Positions 1-8,832 of a DNA stretch of 64,000 bases are shown in pieces. Numbering within the stretch: the stretch's first letter is position 1; the number at the start of each line of letters is the position of its first letter. The DNA comes from Maribacter sp. 4G9. GTDB taxonomy: Bacteria > Bacteroidota > Bacteroidia > Flavobacteriales > Flavobacteriaceae. The notes under the pieces are model-generated. The model saw nothing but the letters and a program-made list of their open reading frames with translations. It was not told the DNA's origin and searched no databases. Where the stretch lies: assembly GCF_002742265.1 (NCBI RefSeq), contig NZ_MDGL01000061.1, positions 1-64,000 on the forward strand, in the 5' to 3' direction. A program made the translations under genes and the position numbers.

Positions 1-115
1 GGCACCTGTAGCCCCCGTCCCACTTTAGCCAGGCCAGATGCGACAGGCAGCTGTCCGTGTCCGGGAATTTCTCCATAAAGTCGAAAAGGGACATGCTCTT
101 GAATCTTTGCTCCAT
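1..115 (-). CDS. IS1595-family transposase, N-terminal part (runs off left edge)
   Basis: Reading leftward from the ATG at 115 there are 38 open codons up to the window edge. The peptide has the pattern of the IS1595/ISXO2 N-terminal zinc-ribbon region: a FDFMEKFPDTDSC segment, then LAWLKWDGGYRC, whose last Cys would be the first ligand of the expected CxxC. In this family that domain precedes a DDE-type ISXO2 transposase domain, which would lie outside the window. Whether the element is intact cannot be seen. Family assignment rests on motif memory over a short stretch, so it is moderately confident. Confidence 0.6.
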   Translation of the reverse strand, partial: MEQRFKSMSLFDFMEKFPDTDSCLSHLAWLKWDGGYRC

Positions 116-310
116 GTTCTTGATGTTTGTTTCCCCGAATTTACTACTTCTATCGTTATTGATTAAGTACCTAAGTCAATAGATTTAATTAATTGGGCTC
201 ATTTTGAATATTGGAATCTACCCTTTTTGTTTTTCTACTGAAATATAATTTAAATAATTTTAGTATTAATATATTCATTATAAATAATTGATATTATGTA
301 TTTTAAAAGT

Positions 311-340
311 TTACAAACGACTGTAAACGATTACAAACGA
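311..340. repeat. Three 10-bp direct repeats upstream of ssb
   Basis: Three units lie head to tail: ttacaaacga (311-320), ctgtaaacga (321-330) and ttacaaacga (331-340). The outer units are identical and the middle one differs at its first three bases. One unit per helical turn places all copies on the same DNA face, as in a protein-binding array. They sit about 40 bases upstream of the likely ssb promoter box. Confidence 0.6.
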
Positions 341-381
341 AAATAAGTGTTTCAGAACCGAGTAATCTTTTGAGCTTAAAA

Positions 382-389
382 TATGTTTG
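382..389 (+). promoter_or_regulatory. Candidate -7 box of the ssb promoter
   Basis: The sequence tatgtttg fits the Bacteroidota -7 consensus TAnnTTTG exactly. It lies about 60 bases before the ssb ATG. No good TTG/TTTG -33 box is seen at the usual 17-23 base spacing, so the call rests on the -7 element alone. Confidence 0.4.
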
Positions 390-447
390 TCCTGTCAAGT
401 CAAGGAGGCTTGATAATATTAACTGTTTAACGCAAAAAATTAACATT

Positions 448-780
448 ATGAACGCACTTAAAAACAAAGTACAGTTGATTGGAAACTTGGGACAGGACCC
501 AGAAATTATCACTATGGAAAATGGAACCAAACTGGCCAAATTTTCATTAGCCACTACCGAGAGCTACAAAAATGCCAAAGGCGAGAAAGTAGACGACACC
601 CAATGGCATAACATCGTTGCTTGGGGGAAGACGGCAGAAATTGTAGAGAACTATTTGCTCAAAGGAAAACAGGTGGCTGTAGAAGGTAAACTTACCCACC
701 GCTCATATGAGACCAAGGAGGGAGAAAAAAGATATATTACGGAAATTCGGTGCAATGAATTATTGATGTTGGGAAAATAA
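448..780 (+). CDS. ssb: Single-stranded DNA-binding protein (short form)
   Basis: A 110-residue OB-fold SSB that coats single-stranded DNA. The start MNALKNKVQLIGNLGQDPE, followed by FSLATTES and QWHNIVAWGK, is classic SSB sequence. The open frame extends upstream to 370, but the ATG at 448 is chosen because homology begins there and it follows an A-rich leader. The protein stops at ELLMLGK and lacks the acidic DDDIPF-type tail that recruits repair partners. Such tail-less short SSBs are common as second copies in Flavobacteriaceae, so this is probably not the main replicative SSB. It stands alone, next to an insertion element, with direct repeats upstream. Confidence 0.93.
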   Translation: MNALKNKVQLIGNLGQDPEIITMENGTKLAKFSLATTESYKNAKGEKVDDTQWHNIVAWGKTAEIVENYLLKGKQVAVEGKLTHRSYETKEGEKRYITEIRCNELLMLGK

Positions 781-855
781 TGTAATGTGAGTTCAATATT
801 TGAGAGACATTATCCATTTGACTTTCATGATTCTATTACAATTGTCAGGTCGAGC

Positions 856-939
856 TGTCATATCGAGCGCAGTCGAGATGCGAGACCTACTGCGACTTGA
901 AGATTTCAAAAAGACTTCTCGACTGCGCTCGAAGGGACA
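856..939. repeat. Palindromic intergenic repeat with two 16-bp arms
   Basis: A left arm tcgagcgcagtcgaga (863-878) is matched perfectly by its reverse complement at 917-932, with a 38-base spacer. A further tgtc/gaca pair flanks the arms at 857-860 and 936-939. One arm recurs exactly at 44687-44702 inside metG and in degraded form at 44090-44112, and a related arm lies in tex at 43379-43400. This is therefore a dispersed family rather than a simple terminator. Confidence 0.8.
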
Positions 940-1016
940 TTCTTATTAGCTTCTGCACCTATACAGTGTAGATTTCAATGTCGAATGCTCGTCAAATTAA
1001 ATTGAAATTTGATATG

Positions 1017-1054
1017 CCCCGATGCCCTTTATGGGTTTCGGGGTTATTTTTTTT
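1017..1054 (+). terminator. Rho-independent terminator downstream of ssb
   Basis: Arms ccccgatgccc (1017-1027) and gggtttcgggg (1033-1043) pair except for a 2x2 internal mismatch, with a tttat loop, and are followed by a T-rich tail (1044-1054). The T tail is on the plus-strand side only. It would end transcripts coming from ssb before they enter the convergent pigment operon. Confidence 0.75.
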
Positions 1055-1064
1055 AAATCCCTAG

Positions 1065-2726
1065 TTATCGCAGTTTACGTAGATACTGTTCCACATTCTC
1101 CCGGTCAGGTACTGTGGTGATTTCTTTTTCCAAGGCCTTTTCAAAATATTTCTCGGCGACATAATCATATCCCATGTTGTAATTATATAAACCGGCCAAA
1201 AAATACCCTTCCCAAAAATTGGGGTTGAGTGCAACCAGATTTTCTAACCGGGATTGGTCTATATGGGCTTTTCCAGAAATGGCATCTTCCAATTCATCTC
1301 GCAACATTCTGTACCGCTCATAATTTTTATAAGCCTCACTTTGTAAAAAAGGGTCTTTAGGGATATTCAGGTTGGTCTGTGTTATAGGCTGGTTCGTTAC
1401 CTTGGGTAAGTTAAAGACCTTGTTTAAATCATACGCTACAAATTCACCCAATTGATAGGGATTGCTGGACACCCAGACCAATAAATCTTCGGGCTGAAAA
1501 ACAATACCGTGGTGGGCCAACAATTGGTTCAAGGCCTTTTCGTTCCCGTACCCGATACTTTCTTCATCCAGGCCCTCTTTGTTCCGCAGTATGGAAACCA
1601 CACCTTCAGGACCAACTTTGGGTGTTTCTTCCAATAGTTCTTCCATACGCTCGTATCGGTATTGGGAATGGCTTTCCAAAATATGTTTCTGATTTTTTTT
1701 ATCATTGGCATAGGCGGCACTTTGGAAGTGATTGGCACAGATCAACTGATTGTTATTTTCCACCTCATAGACTCCGAAATTATGCGGTGAAACCTCAATA
1801 ATAGCCGCTTTTTTATCCTTGGCACTACCCACGAATATCGATTCCGATACAAAGACCTCTCTCTTCTTGGCAATGGCAATGGCCTCATCAATGGTGGAAG
1901 CATATTGCAAAATTTCGCGTGTAACTAAGGAAACCGGTGTTTTGGCAATCAATGGAAATTGGGACTTTCCGGCGTTCATGGTTACGGTAAGCCCTTGGTC
2001 GTTCATCCCGGAGACTACCCCGATCATACCTCCCCAGGTAACCGACATGAATTTGTGTCCATTTTCTGGTTCTACAAAAGCAATTATTTTGTTCTTGGCG
2101 AATTCGTCACCTGCATAAAAATCGAAATTCCTGCCGATCAATAATTTTCCGTCCTCGGTTTTGTCGCCCCAGGCTGCGAAGGAGGAACAGCCTACCAAAG
2201 CCAAATCCTGTAGTGCATGACCTATATCATGTGCTCCATGGAAATACATGACGCGCTGATAGGGTTTGGCGATATAATCATAATTGGGGGAGGCATATTT
2301 GGATATTCCATAGAGCTCCGTTTTATATTGGGCATCTATGTTGAGGTACATTTTCCGGTTGAACCATGCCAAGAACTTTCTCAGCAAATTTTGATAGCCC
2401 TTGGAGGGGACCAGTTCATCTATCTTCTTTACGAAAATGTCCTCCTGTTCGTTGAACAATTCTTGGGTAAGGCTTCCCGTTTTTAAACCCAATTCCAAAG
2501 AATTTCCACTGACATGGAGCTCCCAAAGCCCCTGTTTATTCTTTCGTAGAAAATTATCGGCTATGCTATAGGTGGAATCATTGATTTTTTTTCGCTCGGG
2601 AATTTGAGTTTCGTAGGCGGCAATGTCCGGTTTTTCTAGTAGGGATTTCCTAACCCCACAAGAGGAAAGAACACCTATACATAGAATGAGTGTAATTGCA
2701 CGGTATGCTATTTTTAATTTTCCCAA
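1065..2726 (-). CDS. C45-type (Ntn) autoproteolytic acyltransferase/hydrolase, lipoprotein
   Basis: This 553-residue protein has a lipoprotein signal (lipobox LSSC, Cys23) and an acyl-CoA:6-APA acyltransferase / peptidase C45 core. GCSSFAAWG (Cys180) is the expected autocleavage nucleophile and GRNFDF (199-203) follows as in the family. The C-terminus around 505-545 looks like a single TPR-type helical pair. By family it would hydrolyse or form amide/ester bonds at the cell envelope, and the pigment ester is a plausible substrate (inference). It is the last gene of the pigment operon. The start is odd: a TTG at 2726 that directly follows the in-frame TAA of the upstream gene, with no usable ATG before the signal peptide. 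Confidence 0.82.
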   Translation of the reverse strand: MGKLKIAYRAITLILCIGVLSSCGVRKSLLEKPDIAAYETQIPERKKINDSTYSIADNFLRKNKQGLWELHVSGNSLELGLKTGSLTQELFNEQEDIFVKKIDELVPSKGYQNLLRKFLAWFNRKMYLNIDAQYKTELYGISKYASPNYDYIAKPYQRVMYFHGAHDIGHALQDLALVGCSSFAAWGDKTEDGKLLIGRNFDFYAGDEFAKNKIIAFVEPENGHKFMSVTWGGMIGVVSGMNDQGLTVTMNAGKSQFPLIAKTPVSLVTREILQYASTIDEAIAIAKKREVFVSESIFVGSAKDKKAAIIEVSPHNFGVYEVENNNQLICANHFQSAAYANDKKNQKHILESHSQYRYERMEELLEETPKVGPEGVVSILRNKEGLDEESIGYGNEKALNQLLAHHGIVFQPEDLLVWVSSNPYQLGEFVAYDLNKVFNLPKVTNQPITQTNLNIPKDPFLQSEAYKNYERYRMLRDELEDAISGKAHIDQSRLENLVALNPNFWEGYFLAGLYNYNMGYDYVAEKYFEKALEKEITTVPDRENVEQYLRKLR

Positions 2727-3602
2727 TTAGGTGAGATTAAGGATGTTCTTATGCGTTTTTTCTATGGCCTTTCTATCCTTGTAATCCAACCATTTCTGTC
2801 CCCAATGCTTTCGGGTAAAGTTGTCAAAATTGCGCATGACCAATACATTATAAAGCATGTTCGCGAATCTTTTGGGGTTTCGGGGAAGCGCGCGGAGCGT
2901 CATGGAGAAGCCGCCATCCAGATATTTTATATAGTGCCAATAACCGCTAGGCATAAAAAGGGCGTCCCCATGTTCCATATTCGCCGTTATACCTTCAGCA
3001 TATTGTAGGGCAGGATACTTTTCAAAATCGGGATCGTCCATATCGATAGATTCCAGATTATGGATGGAATAGGGAACCCGATAGAGGTATTTTGTCTGTT
3101 CCGGTGAAAAGAGGGTCACATGTTTATGTCCATCAAAATGAAAGTGCATGCTATCTGGCAAATCGATATCATAATGCATAAAAACCTTGGATTCTCCACC
3201 GCCAAAAAAGAGTGCGGGCAATTTTTTGAAGAATTTTAGGCCTATGTCCGGATATTCGAAGTCGTGCACCAAATCGGGCATTTTCTTCAGGATTTCATAA
3301 AAGAATATACGAAGGTCGGTGGGTTTGGTCTTTAGGATTTCAATATAATCGGCCAGTTTCATTTCTTGGACCGGGGCGTATACGCTTTGCTTGTCCTTGG
3401 CAGGTTCGTTGTTATAAAGAGGTACAATTTGGTCCCCGGCTTTGTTCTGTATATAGTCAAGGGTCCATTTTTTATACGCTGGCCAATCCTTGGTCAATCC
3501 CTTGAGTAAAACCGGCTTTTGGGGTTTATAATAATTTTCAATGAAATCTTCCTTAGAAATTGTTTCCAATACGGTAATTGGAGTTGTTTTAAACGTACCC
3601 AT
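2727..3602 (-). CDS. Cupin_8 / JmjC-like oxygenase family protein
   Basis: A 291-residue cupin-like protein of the type that includes Fe(II)/2-oxoglutarate hydroxylases. A candidate metal triad is visible: H143 and D145 in FMHYDID, and H223 in MPSGYWHYIKY. The GHKHVTLFSP segment (158-167) corresponds to the usual fold signature. No signal peptide is seen, so it is cytoplasmic. Its ATG overlaps the stop of the upstream flavoprotein by one base (TAATG), which indicates coupled translation. A role in hydroxylating a pigment precursor or a cluster protein is inference only; some members of the family are structural and inactive. Confidence 0.78.
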   Translation of the reverse strand: MGTFKTTPITVLETISKEDFIENYYKPQKPVLLKGLTKDWPAYKKWTLDYIQNKAGDQIVPLYNNEPAKDKQSVYAPVQEMKLADYIEILKTKPTDLRIFFYEILKKMPDLVHDFEYPDIGLKFFKKLPALFFGGGESKVFMHYDIDLPDSMHFHFDGHKHVTLFSPEQTKYLYRVPYSIHNLESIDMDDPDFEKYPALQYAEGITANMEHGDALFMPSGYWHYIKYLDGGFSMTLRALPRNPKRFANMLYNVLVMRNFDNFTRKHWGQKWLDYKDRKAIEKTHKNILNLT

Positions 3603-5152
3603 TAGACAGTCATTTTTTTGTTGGTCTTACTGGAAAGTTCGTTGGTGATCTTGTTAATTAAATAGGATCCGCCCAAGATTTCGGAACAGGTAACCACCCC
3701 ACTGATGGTTACGCCAAGAATACCGTGCATATTCAGGCTTTGACCAGTCAAATAGAGGTTTTCAATCTTGGTACGGGGCGATATAAAAGACTTTAGTGGA
3801 TCGTTTACGTCCTTTACATAGCCATACATGGAACCTTGATGATTTCCGATGTAATCCCGATAGGACAAGGGTGTTGATGCATACACGGATTGGATACATT
3901 CCCTAATAGTAGGGAACTTTTTTTCCAATTCTGTTAGGAAGATTTCCGACTTGTATTTTTTGAATGCTTCATAGGTCTTTCCACGTTCATTTTTTTGGGC
4001 TACCGTATTATAAGTGTCTTCCCATTCCTTTACCTCTTCATATCGCATATACGTGATGGCCGTAAGTTGCTCGCCCCATTCATCCTGGTTTTTGCGAACC
4101 CCCATGGAAACCATATAGGTCTCGGGCCAAGTCTGTTCAGTGTAATTATGTGCCTCCCAAATTTTTCTATAATCCTTAAAATGATAATAATTTTTGTTCA
4201 GATATTTGAACGTTTTGGGCTTAAGGACGATATGGATGCTAAAGGCAGATATAATACTTTCCATATCTTGAATACGACTCGTGTACGATTTCCTAAAATG
4301 TTCCTCCCCGATCATCCGTAATGTATGCTTGGGTTCAATGTTGGATATAAAAATGTCCCCCGAGACGGTATTGCCATTTTTTAAAGTTACCGATTCCAAC
4401 TTCTTGTCCTTACAGGTCATATCTACTACCTCACTGTGCTTGTAAGCCTCCCCTCCATTTTCCTTAAGTCTTCTAATCAGCAATTTGGTGATTTGGCTAC
4501 CGCCATCCGCACAGCGATAAGCACTTTCAATGTAAGAATTAATGGATAGGGCATGAACGTATAGCGGCGTTTTATCCGGGTCGCCTGCATATAACAGGTT
4601 GGACCCCGCCAAAACCGCCCTCAACTTCTCATTTGCAGTAATACTTTCAATATAATCCTTTGCGGTTTGTTGAAATATCTCAGCATCGTTGCCATAAGGC
4701 TTGCCCTCTTCCAAATTATATAAAGGAAATTTGTTACAAATGGCTTGAAGTTTTTCGCAATAGCTTGCTATGGCCTTTTTTTCCTTTGGAAATTTCTTTA
4801 TCAATTGGGCGATAAAATTATCGTAGCCCTGGGCATGGGGATAAGCGGTATCATCATTATCAAAGGTGATGATGTCAAAACCATCCGAATTCATTCTTTT
4901 TAAATGAAGTCCATCCAAAATACCTAGATAGTCAAAATAGCGGTATAGATTTTGACCCGGGGACAGACCTCCTATATAGTGCACGCCGGTGTCAAAAATC
5001 GTCCTGTCCCTAACAAAGGTCTGTAGATTGCCTCCAAACTGATTGTTTTTTTCCAAAACACAGACACTACGGCCTTCCCGAGCCATGATATTGGCGGCTA
5101 CCAAGCCTCCCATACCACTGCCGATAATGATGACATCGTAATGCGCTTTCAA
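3602..5152 (-). CDS. Phytoene desaturase / retinol saturase-like FAD oxidoreductase
   Basis: A 516-residue amine-oxidase-fold flavoprotein. The Rossmann motif GSGMGG is at 11-16, followed by an ADP-binding EK pair in VCVLEKNNQFGG, and a C-terminal FAD segment LYLTGQSLNMHG. It resembles the carotenoid isomerase / all-trans-retinol 13,14-reductase group, so a double-bond chemistry role on the polyene chain is reasonable inference. The start is a TTG at 5152 in a TTGA overlap with the stop of the pump gene; an in-frame stop lies five codons upstream and no ATG is available. A conventional carotenoid pathway gene is unlikely because no carotenoid genes lie nearby. Confidence 0.85.
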   Translation of the reverse strand: MKAHYDVIIIGSGMGGLVAANIMAREGRSVCVLEKNNQFGGNLQTFVRDRTIFDTGVHYIGGLSPGQNLYRYFDYLGILDGLHLKRMNSDGFDIITFDNDDTAYPHAQGYDNFIAQLIKKFPKEKKAIASYCEKLQAICNKFPLYNLEEGKPYGNDAEIFQQTAKDYIESITANEKLRAVLAGSNLLYAGDPDKTPLYVHALSINSYIESAYRCADGGSQITKLLIRRLKENGGEAYKHSEVVDMTCKDKKLESVTLKNGNTVSGDIFISNIEPKHTLRMIGEEHFRKSYTSRIQDMESIISAFSIHIVLKPKTFKYLNKNYYHFKDYRKIWEAHNYTEQTWPETYMVSMGVRKNQDEWGEQLTAITYMRYEEVKEWEDTYNTVAQKNERGKTYEAFKKYKSEIFLTELEKKFPTIRECIQSVYASTPLSYRDYIGNHQGSMYGYVKDVNDPLKSFISPRTKIENLYLTGQSLNMHGILGVTISGVVTCSEILGGSYLINKITNELSSKTNKKMTV

Positions 5153-8100
5153 TTTGATGGTTTTTTATTAAGAACAATAAATTTATCATTTTGCATAGTA
5201 ACCAGGAAATCTGAGGACAAAACTTCTCTGTAATCCAATAACCTGCCCGTTTTTAGCAGAATGATGGTTTTAAAGTTCCTTATTTCTATGGAGGAAAACG
5301 AAAAGTTATCCAAATTAATAAGTAGTATATCCGCGGTATTTGAAAGCGCATCGTATATGGAAGTATAGCATGTAATCCTGGCGTAATTATGAAATAGGAA
5401 ATTCTGCTCCAAAGCGGTTGAAGCCTCGTAGTTTTCCAAATAGGTGTGCATTTTTCGATCTATTGAATCCAAGGAGAATAGCAGATCCAATTGTCCCATG
5501 TCTCTTGATAGATGGACGATACTTGTTTTTGGGGGAACTAACTTTAGTAATTCATGATACGTTGCACTGTTTTGTTCTGTATCCAATTTCACCCGATTGA
5601 AAAGAGTATCCCCTTTATACCTGAAATTCTCCAAAAGGGTTTTGTTCCAGTAATCTTTGGTTTCTACATTATCCCGCAGTTTTTGAAATTCTTTTCTAAA
5701 TTGTGCACCAACCTTTTTCGCCTGTTGGGAATAATTTTCCCCAAATCGGGTATCCCCAAAGGGTATTCTCTGCATGATTTGCACGGTAATACGACCATCC
5801 CTGATTACAAAACTGCCTTTGGGCAACACCTCGGAATTACCATGTATCAATATGGGGATGAGGTCCAACTGAAATTTTTCGGCCAAATAAAAAGCCCCCT
5901 TATGAAACCTTTTTATTTTGTTGGAGGTGGAGCGGGTTCCTTCTGGAAACGCTATTATGGAAAACCCTTGTTCCAATTTTTCCTTTAGGTATACTTCGCC
6001 ATTTTCCACACCCCCGGAAACAGGATAGGCCCCAGCTAATTTGGCGGCTTTCCCAAAAATGGGAGAGTTGTACACCCAATCGTTCACTAAAAAGATACTC
6101 TTGGGATGTAACATGCCGATGCATAAAATATCCAGAAAGGAAGTATGGTTGGAAATCAACATGGCCGGTTTTTCAAAAGTTTCCTTTGAAGGATTCAATA
6201 CCTGCTTTTTAACGAAAGGGTTGGTATATAAAACGGATTTCATCAATTTGGAGACCGCTTTGTGGAACCAAAGATTTTGTTTTTTAGCCTGATTGGGATT
6301 GAAAAGGGTAACAATCCAGGCATAAATGGAAAAGAGTATTCCGCCCAACCCGAAATATAAAAAGGAACCTACGGAATGGATGAAATACCGAAGAGAAATC
6401 GGTCGCTTATTTCTATTGCCTATAAATAGCCGAAACAATAAGGGTTGTATGGTAAAGGCAACAAAAGCTGCGGAGAAAATACCAATTAACGATACCCGTG
6501 AAATGGCATAAAGTGCCGGGTGTTTGGCGAAAATCATGACGCCCACGCTGGCAATTGTTGTAATGACCGAAAGAATTATGGAGGTTTTATGCGTGGGAAG
6601 GCATTGGGTACCCGTTCGATGTTCTGTAAGCAATCCATTGGTAACAAAAATGCTGTAATCCACTCCCAATCCAAAAATAAAACTGCAAATGATAATGTTG
6701 AATATGTTGAATTCAATGCCCAAAAGTCCCATAACGCCCACTGTCAAGAACCACGTTAGAAAAATGGGAATGGCCGTTACCAAGGTAAAGGAAAGGCTAC
6801 TGTAAAATAAGCCCAAAATAATGACTACGGTTATAAGGGATAACCAAAGCAAACGATTAAAATCCTCTTTTAGAGTGCCCAGGAAGGACTCGTTCACTTC
6901 CTTTCTGTTGATCAGGAGTGTATTTTGATTGTGGGAGAAATGTTCCTTGATTATGGGATATTGTTCTTCATTCAGCTTGATCAAGGATGTGGCCGTTGTT
7001 CCGGAGCTATCGGAGACAATGTAATCATTGATATTCAAGGCGGGGAAATCCTTGAAATCAGTTACTTGCATTGGTTTAAAATCGCTATCGAGCCAAGTAT
7101 AAAAATTTTGAAAGGTGCCAGCCTTGAAACCCAAGCCTTGGGCACTAGAATTTATATTTTCCCGTAAGGAGTCGTTCCTGGTTTGGGACCAAAAGTCTTG
7201 CCATTGCGCTATTTTATCTTTTTGGGTCCTATTGGATTTCACTAGACTGGATACCGAGGTGAAATTTATGATGCTTTGTTCCTTTTTAAGCTGCTGTAAC
7301 TCGGCATAGATATTATCGTTCTCTTGCAGAACCTTCTCCCGATCTGCTCCGTAGGTGGATAGATATACGGACTTTGACTCCAAATCCGTAAGCGACTCCA
7401 ACTTTTTTTGGGCCTTTTGCAATACTTCAGATTCAAAATTCAGTTTGGCGATGTCCTGGTCAAAACGAACCTTGTCATAGAAAAAAACACTAATGATAAG
7501 CCCCAAGACAATGATGCCGATTGCCCATGTGTTTTTGTGGAATTCGAACGCGGCCACTTTCTCCAGAACGCCAGGACTTTCCGTTTTAACTCCTTCAAAC
7601 GCGTATACCTGAGGAATGAACAACAACGAAAAGACCGCCGCACCAACCACACTCACCGAAGCAAAAATCCCCAAATCCTGTAAGGCTTGGGATTCTAAAA
7701 ATAATAGACATAAAAAGGCCGAAGCCGTTGTTAGACTGCTCATTAAAATGGAAGGGGCCACTTCACGGTACATGAGTTGCAGTTCCTCCCCTTTTCTTAT
7801 GTGGGTTAATATATGCAGGGCATAATCCAGGGTGACCCCCAATAATATGGCTCCTATGCCCAAGGATACGGCGGAAAGTGATTCACGGGAAATAGCCAAA
7901 AGAGCCAACGCCAAAAGCGCCCCAAAAAGGGTAGGGGCAAACAGTATAAAAGGAAGGGTAACCCGTCTATAGAAGACCATAAGAAGTACAAGTAGCACCA
8001 CCATGGCTATGCTTACCGTAAAAATAATATCGTTCTTTATCTGTTGGGCATTGGCCACCGCTACCAAAGCGGCGCCAAAAAAGGAAACATCCACTTTGTC

Positions 8101-8832
8101 GCCATACGTGTCGTTCAGTTTTCGCTGGATTTCATAAAGTCCATCGGCCAACGGTCTGTTTTCCACGGTGGCACTTGAGGGATACGTAGGGGTGATGAAA
8201 AGTAGGATATTGGTTTCCTCCTTGTTCAACAAAAAGCCGTTTTTAAGGATAAAATCCTCGGCAACCCCTATTTTTTGAAGTTTTTTAAGAGCAATAAAGG
8301 AGAGTCCCAAGGGGTCCTTTATGATAGTTTTTTTTGCGATGATTCCAGAGGGGGACACCAAGCTACGGTAGTTTTGCTCCATTTGAAGTTGGATACTATC
8401 CCTTGAAAGCTTCCCTTCGATTTCCTTATAATCGGTTTCGTTCAAAAAAAGGGGCAGATTGTCATAGACCAGATCCAGTGTGTTCAAGACCTGGGCATCG
8501 TCTACCTTACCTTGAATGTTTTTTACATACCCAGAAAAGCCTTCTTGGAGACTGTCTACAAAGTCCCTCGCGAACAGGGTCAATTCCTCCACGGAACTCG
8601 ATTCCCCTTTTTCAATGTTCACAATGATCTTGTCCGTAAATGCGATGGACTTTAATACTTTTTGAACGCGTCTTGTCTCTGGATTGGAAGGTATCAAGGC
8701 GGTGATGTCGTCCTTGAAATGTACCTTGGAAACGCAAAATGCTAGACCTACAATTACAAGGAGTAGCAGAAAGACACTGATTCCCCTATGTTTTCTAATA
8801 TGTTTGTATGTCCTAAAAAAGAAATCACCCAT
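5149..8832 (-). CDS. MMPL/RND exporter fused to PlsC-like acyltransferase and a methyltransferase-like tail
   Basis: This 1227-residue protein has three parts. Residues 1 to about 830 form an MMPL-type RND pump with an N-terminal membrane helix, a large periplasmic loop, two clusters of membrane segments and repeated GLGVDY/GVTLDY transmembrane motifs. Residues about 860-1080 are a lysophospholipid acyltransferase domain with the HX4D box (NHTSFLD, 895-901) and FPEGTRS (962-968). Residues about 1085-1227 look like a worn class I methyltransferase fold without a glycine-rich SAM loop. Pump plus acyltransferase fits acylation and export of the pigment (inference). It overlaps the upstream glycosyltransferase by eight bases. 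Confidence 0.88.
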   Translation of the reverse strand: MGDFFFRTYKHIRKHRGISVFLLLLVIVGLAFCVSKVHFKDDITALIPSNPETRRVQKVLKSIAFTDKIIVNIEKGESSSVEELTLFARDFVDSLQEGFSGYVKNIQGKVDDAQVLNTLDLVYDNLPLFLNETDYKEIEGKLSRDSIQLQMEQNYRSLVSPSGIIAKKTIIKDPLGLSFIALKKLQKIGVAEDFILKNGFLLNKEETNILLFITPTYPSSATVENRPLADGLYEIQRKLNDTYGDKVDVSFFGAALVAVANAQQIKNDIIFTVSIAMVVLLVLLMVFYRRVTLPFILFAPTLFGALLALALLAISRESLSAVSLGIGAILLGVTLDYALHILTHIRKGEELQLMYREVAPSILMSSLTTASAFLCLLFLESQALQDLGIFASVSVVGAAVFSLLFIPQVYAFEGVKTESPGVLEKVAAFEFHKNTWAIGIIVLGLIISVFFYDKVRFDQDIAKLNFESEVLQKAQKKLESLTDLESKSVYLSTYGADREKVLQENDNIYAELQQLKKEQSIINFTSVSSLVKSNRTQKDKIAQWQDFWSQTRNDSLRENINSSAQGLGFKAGTFQNFYTWLDSDFKPMQVTDFKDFPALNINDYIVSDSSGTTATSLIKLNEEQYPIIKEHFSHNQNTLLINRKEVNESFLGTLKEDFNRLLWLSLITVVIILGLFYSSLSFTLVTAIPIFLTWFLTVGVMGLLGIEFNIFNIIICSFIFGLGVDYSIFVTNGLLTEHRTGTQCLPTHKTSIILSVITTIASVGVMIFAKHPALYAISRVSLIGIFSAAFVAFTIQPLLFRLFIGNRNKRPISLRYFIHSVGSFLYFGLGGILFSIYAWIVTLFNPNQAKKQNLWFHKAVSKLMKSVLYTNPFVKKQVLNPSKETFEKPAMLISNHTSFLDILCIGMLHPKSIFLVNDWVYNSPIFGKAAKLAGAYPVSGGVENGEVYLKEKLEQGFSIIAFPEGTRSTSNKIKRFHKGAFYLAEKFQLDLIPILIHGNSEVLPKGSFVIRDGRITVQIMQRIPFGDTRFGENYSQQAKKVGAQFRKEFQKLRDNVETKDYWNKTLLENFRYKGDTLFNRVKLDTEQNSATYHELLKLVPPKTSIVHLSRDMGQLDLLFSLDSIDRKMHTYLENYEASTALEQNFLFHNYARITCYTSIYDALSNTADILLINLDNFSFSSIEIRNFKTIILLKTGRLLDYREVLSSDFLVTMQNDKFIVLNKKPSN

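Larger units (their letters stand above)
116..447. other. Non-coding stretch between transposase and ssb
   Basis: This AT-rich gap of about 330 bases holds no convincing gene. An 83-codon frame on the minus strand is a shadow of the ssb start. The gap should contain one end of the IS1595-type element, but I could not identify an inverted-repeat end or target duplication. Its right part carries three 10-bp direct repeats and a TAnnTTTG promoter box, both listed separately. Confidence 0.5.

Noticed and set aside
311-340. CRISPR-like array
   Set aside because: The repeats are contiguous, only 10 bp long, without spacers and without cas genes nearby.
1065-3602. Cupin_8 and C45 as one broken fusion gene
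   Set aside because: The downstream part opens with a perfect lipoprotein signal, so two separate proteins are the better reading despite the shared frame.
5554-5988. 144-codon plus-strand frame
   Set aside because: It is opposite the acyltransferase module of the pump, where the real motifs are on the minus strand.
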